The notes under the pieces are model-generated. The model saw only the letters and a list, made by a program, of their open reading frames with translations. It was not told the DNA's origin and did not search any database. Source: Sipunculus nudus (Eukaryota > Annelida > Sipuncula > Golfingiida > Sipunculidae). From it: a stretch of 64,000 nucleotides of DNA. The DNA is taken from assembly GCA_026874595.1 (NCBI GenBank), contig CM049318.1, positions 3,719,741 through 3,783,740 on the forward strand. The letters run 5' to 3'. Positions 48,201 to 57,200 of this stretch are shown in pieces (the stretch's first letter is position 1; the number at the start of each line of letters is the position of its first letter). The translations under genes and the position numbers were made by a program.

Positions 48201-51200
48201 GATATTCCTTGATGAAAAGTTAGGAGTTTCCAGGTCTTATCTAATAGTTACAAGTTGTGCCCTGTTAACTTACAGACTGCTTCATTTGAAGGTCTCAAAG
48301 TTGAGAAATAATATGTAATGATTAAAAACAAGGGACCCATGGGTCCAACGCTCAGCTGTTATATTTGATCAAAAAGATGATTTGGAAGAGGAGGTAGACA
48401 AAAGCTTGTTTTGTGTGGTAATATAAGCTAAATTATGAGATGATGGTGTGTAACAAATTACGTAACTAAGATTTGGATAAACTCCTGGGATACAGGGAAG
48501 ATGATTGATGTCATTTATATTATTTACATATGGAAATGGAGTGCTATTAACACACAAGTTTTGACTTGGCCTGATGCTGCAAGTATAAACACCATTTTGT
48601 CAATTTTAAAGTTATTTTTATTCAGGGTTTGGTTTGAACACCCTCTATCAGGCTGCTAATCATGATGAAGGCACTGATGATTGTAGAATCACCATCAAGT
48701 CAATGAAGCCATCAGGCAGGTCAGATGTTGAAGACCTTTTGATCTCAGACTGATTAAAAAATATCACCAAAATAACAGAAACAATTCATCAGTGATCACA
48801 CTCAAGAATGGTTTTCACACTGTGGAGTCTCAATACATATGACTCCCTGCACTGGGTATGACTTATATTTAGTCCATTTATTTAGATCAAATGCCTATAA
48901 TATGACTCTGAGATGGATAACAGGGCTTCAACCTGTCAGCCACTTTTGGTCGATAAAACATTTGGTGGCTTAAACTGGTGAAAACATGATCAGAGTTTAG
49001 GGTATCAACCATGTTTTAAATTGTTTTAACACTAACAGCTTGGTGGCTTAAACCTTGCAACCCTGACTCACATTCTAACATATCTGTTTGGCTGCTCAGG
49101 GCACACCACTTTCATCTACAGGAATTATTGGTAAACCCAGTCCTGAATCTTGGGTAATACTAGGGTAAAACCTATTTTACCCAACCCAGGTTTCACCAAG
49201 GTAGAACCCATGTTTACCCCATTGTACTTTACTTCCAAGGTTACAGAAACAATGGAACATCAACAGTTCTAACATGCAAATTAATTCACAAATCATTTGA
49301 AACTCAAAGAGTGATACAACCCACATTTAAGTTATGGTTAAACACCATGGAGTCTTAACCTGTTAGACATCTTCTACTGGGTACTAGTTGTTCATGGTAA
49401 CATAAAAATTTGTATGTCACAGCTACATAGAAGACCTTTGAAAGCTTGTTTGACATTTTGTGAGGCCTCACCCTGTTTAAGCCACTTTTTGTGGCTAAAA
49501 CTGGCTAAAATCTGTTTTAGCCGGGGTGGTTATAACCACATTTTTAACCGGTTTTAACCCCTGGGTGGCTAAAACCATGCAACCCTGATTTTATTTCATG
49601 AGTATATATTCAGTTTCAGTCAAACACAAGGGACCAATGGGTCACTGTGCTCAGCTGAAGTTGATCTTAAACATAAAAATCTAAATTAATATCAAACTGA
49701 GATAAAGTGTGAGAGGAAGAGTTAATGTAGGCCATGGTTGGTTGATATGATTGTTATATATGGAGGAGTAAAAATTAATGCAAATATTATTTTGTGACCT
49801 GACCATGTGTTTCCTAACATTAAAACTGAAGCAGGATTAAAGACTGATTAAATATACATGTGCCATCATGTATATCAATGTATTAAATTTGACGGATTCT
49901 TTTTCATATCAACATAGATAACTCTTGATAATCAAATGCTCAAACTTGGCTGATAATCAATCTTAACAAGACTCCTAAAAGCAACACCTACAGAGATGTG
50001 CAAACCCTTGCTCAAAGACCTTCAGTATTTGTGATCTGTTGATTAGGTTACAAGTAACTCACTTCCAGAAAGTAGATCATTCATGTGACCTATAATGTCA
50101 AAGGGACACAATCAGGAGCTAAATTATGGCTATATTTTCACACTATCAGTTCAGTTCTGCTTTATACAAATGTTTCCCAGCATAACCATCCCAGCACACT
50201 GTCTTATTTCCTTGCATACGGCTGTTTAACACCATGTAATGACTCTGCGTCTGTTTACCATAACAAGGCCGTGTGACTGGAGGTACGATTAAGAGGGGCA
50301 ACACCCTGTGTTTCAACCGGCAAAAACATGCATTAGATTTTTTTGGTCTAATTCAGACCAGGCATCTCCCGATCAACACGTCTTTTGGCTCAGCGATGCA
50401 CACGGCCCACATGCGCTGTGTGTATGCTTCGAGACACCTTTCATCGCACCTGGCCCACGGTTTTTAACATTTGTTTACATAAGGAAGCAAACGGTTTTAG
50501 GGCAATATTTTGGCAGACACATTTATTTTAAAGGGAAGAACCTATTTTTCATGTTAACTCAACATGCTTTATAGGTAATTGGGCCCCTTTAATCTGTTCA
50601 CTCTGCCAGAGCAAAGCTACAGAGTGGTCACTCAAACAATCCAATGAGGGCATTCTGAAAACCTATCTATTGGTTTTTAACAAGTACTTTTGATGATATC
50701 AAAGGCCTGTGATTAAGCTATAGACCGTTAAATCTGGTCTAGGATATCCAGTGCATTAACAGACATTAACAGACAGGTGTAAAACATGAACTGCTTAAAC
50801 TTTGCTGCGAGTGAATTTAAATAAAATATACACATTGTTTATGATATCCCTGCCACATGAAAGATACTTGAGGGTTATCTTGCTAGCTACTGACCTTATT
50901 GAAGCGCTCTTGTGGCACATTCTTCAGAATTATGGGGTCCATCGTCTTCACATCCCCAAACCATACCTCAGGTATGTAAAGCGCACATACTACATGACAC
51001 CAGCCTAAAACCATGTAAAAGAAAAAGCTAAATACACCAGTCTGAACATCACATTAAAAGAAAATGCTGAATACAATAGCCTGAAAACCATGTCAAATAT
51101 AAAGAATTAAAACAAAAGGCTGAAATCCATGTCCAAATAAGGAAATCAACACAAAAAGCTTGAAAACCATGTCACAACTCAACAGAAAACTCAATATAAA

Positions 51201-54200
51201 GTTAGAAACCATGTTAAATACAGAGATTACAAAAAGTCTAAAAACCATATATGATGAAAACAATGATAAATCTGGTAAATCAAGTCAAATATAGAATTTC
51301 AATGCAAAACTTGTGATAACCATGTCACATACATGTAGTAAATCAATTTAATATGCCTGATAGCCATGTTTGAATACACAAATCAATGTGCAATACAAAA
51401 AGCCTTATAATGAAGGCAAATGTAATTAGCAGAACAATTTTCCAAACCTAAGCCTCTAGCATCATTACCATTTCATTTTGCTTGATGATTTTACTCAGTC
51501 ACTTGTGTAAGGTAAATGACCAATCAAGATAACCTTTAACATTTTGTCACACATGGACACCAGGAGATGTATCCTTAAGACCTTTACAGCGCATACCAAT
51601 AAATAACACAGCCTTAGTTTTAGTGCAGGTATCCTAGCCGTAAAGTAGCTATGATAAGGTTAAATAGTGACAGCTACACAGGATTCACCAACTAAGTAAA
51701 CACAACCTTTGTAACAAATGCTTAGCTACATTCAGAACTTAGTCCTGTCATGACTTTTTAATATATGTATAATGTCTTTTGTAATTATTTTAAAGTTTAA
51801 TTAAACATTCCATTGATATGCATTTTGATTAATGGCCTAAATGTTTCAGGATCATCATTCAACAGTTAAACATTAGCCAAATCAAGCTAATGGCCCAAAA
51901 CCTTTCAAGCTCATTGGACCAACATTAACCTTTGCCCTATCCCATAGGATAATTAAGACTTGCTACCTATGGCCACTTGTTTTTCCAATCTGATAAGGTC
52001 AAGCCCTAGTTAAATATTATGTTTAACGGCCGTAAATTTATCTTTTAAGCTGATATCATACAAAGGAGTAGAATATATTTATCTTGTCACACCAAACAGG
52101 ATATTAACAAACATGGTTATGTTGTTTAAGCAATCTGTTACACCAAAAAATTAGATAAACACAAATTAACTGCCAATATTAACTGCCTTTTATTTGATGC
52201 AGAATTTCAGCTAGCTGTCTATTACTAGTTCTACTGGGGCAGGATTTATTTACACAATTATATTGTATAGCTAGGGCTGAACATAAACTAACTGCTTGTC
52301 CATGACAGGTACAAATTCCAAATTATAATAAGAGGGTCAATAAATGGAGCCTGTGATTAGATTCAATGTTACACTTTACCATACATTTTGACAAAATTGT
52401 CAACTTTTTTTAATTTTGTCATATTCAAACATAAGATAAGGATCACAGAAAAAGTCTTGAGATAATTATTTTATTTCTTTGAGAAACAAAATCTAAATCA
52501 AGATACCACCCATCTTAATAACAGGACACTGTTTGCCAAATACTGCAGAGAGGCTTACTCACAAACTTCCACATAAAACATGCATAACAATCGCACAGGA
52601 AACCCTTTTTTAAGTTTGTAGCTACCATTACTGACGTTTGTAGAGCAAGTACTTTTGTAAGTTAATGTTGAGACTTGACATTTCCTGTTGTATTACAAAG
52701 TCAAGTCCTGTCATTAAAGGGCTTGCCATTTACAGTTAACTGTTTGCCCTGGCCAAGTAAAAGTTCCAGAAAATGGTGGTTAGGGCAACCAAAAATGGAC
52801 TCCTGTTTGGCAAGGGGGTCCAACATAAGCATTTACCCAAAAGTCTTAATCTTAAATAATCTTCAGTGAGCCATTTTCTCTTGGAGAAATTAAATCATAA
52901 CAAATACCTTTTTACATTATATATTACTACACAAGTTTTTCTATATAATTAGGAATGACAAATATAATTGACAAACAAACATTTAAACACATTTACAGTC
53001 TAACATGAAATAAAAGAAACAACAATCATGTGGAAAATATATACTGCATTATTTTGATGAAAAAAATATCTTACCTCCACTGTCTGTGCGCTTTAAAGCC
53101 CCCTCCCTTTGCGGGCATAACTCACACCTCTGAAACAATAACCAAATATGTGACGGTTAAAATATACCTTGTAGAAATAGGATTTTAACTGTTTCAGATG
53201 CTAAAGAATTACCAACTACAAGTCTACAACCAATCAGATAATGCGCCTGCTCAAGTTGTTTATTCAATATTGGTAAATTCAATATGTTAAGAATTTGTGT
53301 GATTTCCCCCAAAATTGGACCTATTCAAGGTCAAGGTCTCTCTCCTAGTTCAGGTCAGGGCCCCATTTTAAATAAGCTTCATTTTCTCACCCATATCTAT
53401 GCACATGTCAAGCTTGGTAAACATTTGTAAAATATTTTTTGAGTTATCGTGTCCAAACAAAATCTCTGCGGAGGCAGTGGCACGACCGGGCTTAAACCAT
53501 AGTATCCCAACTTTGTCTGGGGATACAATAACAGCATACCAGTCAAGCTTCAGTCATATGCAGAACAGATTTTAGTGTCACAAAGTCACTGACAGATTTA
53601 ATGTATAACCATATTATCTAAATATTCAGTTAAAAAGTACACTAGCAGTTATACATGGCAAGCTTGAATCTCTTTTGAAGCTTATATGGTAGATATACCA
53701 CTTAAACTTCACTGGAATTTCCACTCAAAAGTGCCCTATTACAAATGAAAACAGAATTTCAGAGATTGATCTTGTTTCCTTAAAATTGAAATGAGATCAT
53801 TTCATGTTTCTTTTGACCATTATCTGGAAATATTTATAGCTTAACACTATTAGGATTCAAAATATACTCAAGCCAAATCATAACTTTGTTTATAGATCTA
53901 TATCAACTTTTTAACTGTGTAATCCATCAAAACTTCAAGCTGAATCATGCAATACTTCACACATGTTCATTTAAGTTGTGCTACTGAAGTCACACAGCCT
54001 TGAGTATAGAGGCATATAATTCAATGCACCCCAACCTCCAATAAGGGTTTCCTGCCTATTTATTTTCTTTCATGATATCTGAAAGCAGTTTACTGTTAAG
54101 GATTTTAATTTCAAATAAAATATGAACTGCACACAAGGCAATAAATTTCCTTTACATTAAATAAAGATCCATTATTGCGGCCTGACCACCTTTGGTATAT

Positions 54201-57200
54201 CAGACTACCCAAATAATTTTGTTGTAAATAAATCTATTCCAAATCATCTTAGTTCAAGAATATTGCTTAAGAGTTGATGAAAACATGTGGTTACAATATG
54301 CCCTCTATAGGTTAAGTAAACCTATTCCACGTGCGTTTGTTGTGTGATGGGAGGATTTCACCCAGATCCCAGACGTTGCCCTGATTTGATTGGCTGGTAC
54401 ACGTGTGACATCATGGACTGAATTTTATCAACAACTCAGACCTAGTAATGCATGTTGTTTTTATTCTCTGCTGAAAATATGGGACTGACAGAGGTGGAAA
54501 TACTATGCTTTTCCTGAGATCTAGAATTTTTAGTCACAGGGGATTTCCCAGTGTGTGACGTCACTACCGATTTGACAGTGCTCACAGATGTGCCCATAGT
54601 TTTTGAACAAATCACACAACCTCATGTTTTTAGTGGAAAAATAGATAGAAAAAATGTTTTTCCTCCAGGAATTGGGCTCATTTTATGTAAAATCTATATT
54701 AATATTTTTTTCATAGGCAATTATGTTATATGATAATATAATGAGATTTGGAATACCTTTGCTTGACCTTAAGTGGTTCATTTAGTGCGGACCTGGAGAC
54801 AAGATGGCGAAGTAAATAATATCGAACCACGCATGTTTTTCAAGTCATGGTATGACCAGTAAAATAAGGTGCTGTTTTTTTTATTTTAGCAGATTAGACC
54901 CAGAAACAGCTTGGTGGAGGGAAGCCCAATTGGGACAGGTGAGAAAATTTGAACTGTCATGGTATATGTGCCCTTTGATTAAACAGAATTTCAATTGCAA
55001 AGCCAATCTGGATCAGAGAACAGTATTTCAATGTACGCCGACAGTTATTCTCAGTGTTGGAGAGTACTCGGTGGCAGTTGGGGGGGGGGGGGGCAGCAAT
55101 TTCCCTGTTTCTGATCCACTTGTTCGGTATCATTCATGGAATTTGTTCACAGATATATATGCTGTCTATTTAAAATTTGTTTCCAGCACATAAAATATAC
55201 ATTATATGTAATGATTTAATAAAGTACTATACATAATGTTAACTTAATATCCCAATTTTGGATATTTTATTCATATACATGCACATATTTTTATTTTCAT
55301 TTTGTGGATAACAACACAACTGCCATATTGTTTGTTTAACATTTATTTGGAATATGTATGTTCATGTCTTTTCAGGTTTAAAATTCCAGTCACTACACAC
55401 TGGGTGAAGGTCCATAACAACTGAGTAAGAATCCTGTGACTGTCAGACACCAGTCAGTATAATTGTGGACAAGGCATCAGGTCATAATACATATGGCAGA
55501 CTGTGGCCTCTTCTGTTCCCAGCTATCAGGTAACTGTGAATTAACATGTCTGGACCACTTCAGCCAACTTAAAAGTAGATTATAAGCTGTTCAGGCTAGA
55601 TAGGGCCAGATAACACAAATACTTGAAAATCATGCACTTTTTATCAAATTTGAAATATTTGGAGCACCAAAGGTACATCTCGCACACAGTTTGGTTATAA
55701 ATGACATCTCCGGTATGTCAGGTATCAGTAAGGAACACATAAGAATGTCTCACAGGTAGGGAAGGATATTTCTTTGGGTAACAGTACACAGGTATAGTCA
55801 TTTTCACAGTGGCCACAGTAAGGTAAATCACAAATGATAATGAGTTAGTAACAGGACTGTAATTTAATTAATTTTAGAGATAGTGTTAAAATTTCAGATT
55901 CTAATAGTCACTTAATCTTGGGTGTGAGTGAAGGTTAAGTAAACATATTCCACGTGCGTTTGTTGTGTGATGGGAGGATTTCACCCAGATCCCAGACTTT
56001 GCCCTGATTTGATTGGCTGGTACACGTGTGACATCATTGACTGAATTTTATCAATAACTCAGATCTAGTAATGCATGTTGTTTTTATTCTCTGCTGAAAA
56101 TTTGGGACTGACAGAGGTGGAAATACTGTGCTTTTACTGAGATCTAGAATTTTTAGTCATAGGGGATTTCCCAGTGTGATGTCACTGCCGATTTGACAGT
56201 GCTCATAGATGTGCCCATAGTTTTTGAACAAATCATACAACCTCATGTTTTTAGTGGAAAAATAGATAGAAAAAATGTTTTTCCTCCAGGAATTGGGCTC
56301 ATTTTATGTAAAATCTATATTAATATTTTTTTCATAGGCAATTATGTTATATGATAATATAATGAGATTTGGAATACGTTTGCTTGACCTATAACTTTAT
56401 GGTAATATCTTGTAAGTTTAAACAAATTTTCTTATGGACCCAATATCCACTTTACTTTGGATAATATTCATTGGACAACTTTTCTCATATCAATATGGTC
56501 AAGGACAGGGTCATGTGACAAAATATAAACATACCACAGACAATCAACAGGAGCTGTACCGGTAGCTATTTCTTTGTAAAATTCTCCTACATCATTTATA
56601 TTTGCTTTTATTAACCACTTGCTGATAAACCTGGTATATCCGGCTTTTTACCAGGGTTGGGGATATGTATTAATTTAGAGGAGTGTTGGGTCCTTTTTTA
56701 TTCAAGAATTAAAAGAAAATATAGATTTTCAGTGGTTTTGCACAACTGTAGAATAACATGCTTACCCCTCTGAGGCACAACACTTCAGTGTACAGCGACT
56801 GTTTTTATGTCCAGCTGCTTGTATCTTAATTTTGCCACCTATTTTTGTCTGCATCTTACTTCTCCATTACATGAATCCTAAACATCATACCATCCATATA
56901 CCCTTATATCCTCATTAAGACAGTTGCGTTAGTTTCATACACCGGTATGTTGACCCTGAAGAGGTCAAGTGGTGATGTTTACATTAATTTGCAAACTGGA
57001 ATGGGACGCAGGGGGTCTCTGGTTTTCGATGATATTTGACTGGTTACTATTTTGGATGTTTAAAGTACAGGTTAATGTGAGGAAGACATTAATTTAACAT
57101 AGCTTAACTTAACCTTTAAATTGATTGGAGTAGGAAGACATGAAAGATGAATTAAATGTACGTTTTAAGGCAAGGAAACTGTTCTTTCAGAAAGAAATGG

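Noticed and set aside
54309-56390. LTR retrotransposon (two direct ~460-bp repeats)
   Set aside because: Each copy has its own inverted ends, does not show TG...CA termini, and the 1.16 kb between has no primer site, polypurine tract or gag/pol frame.
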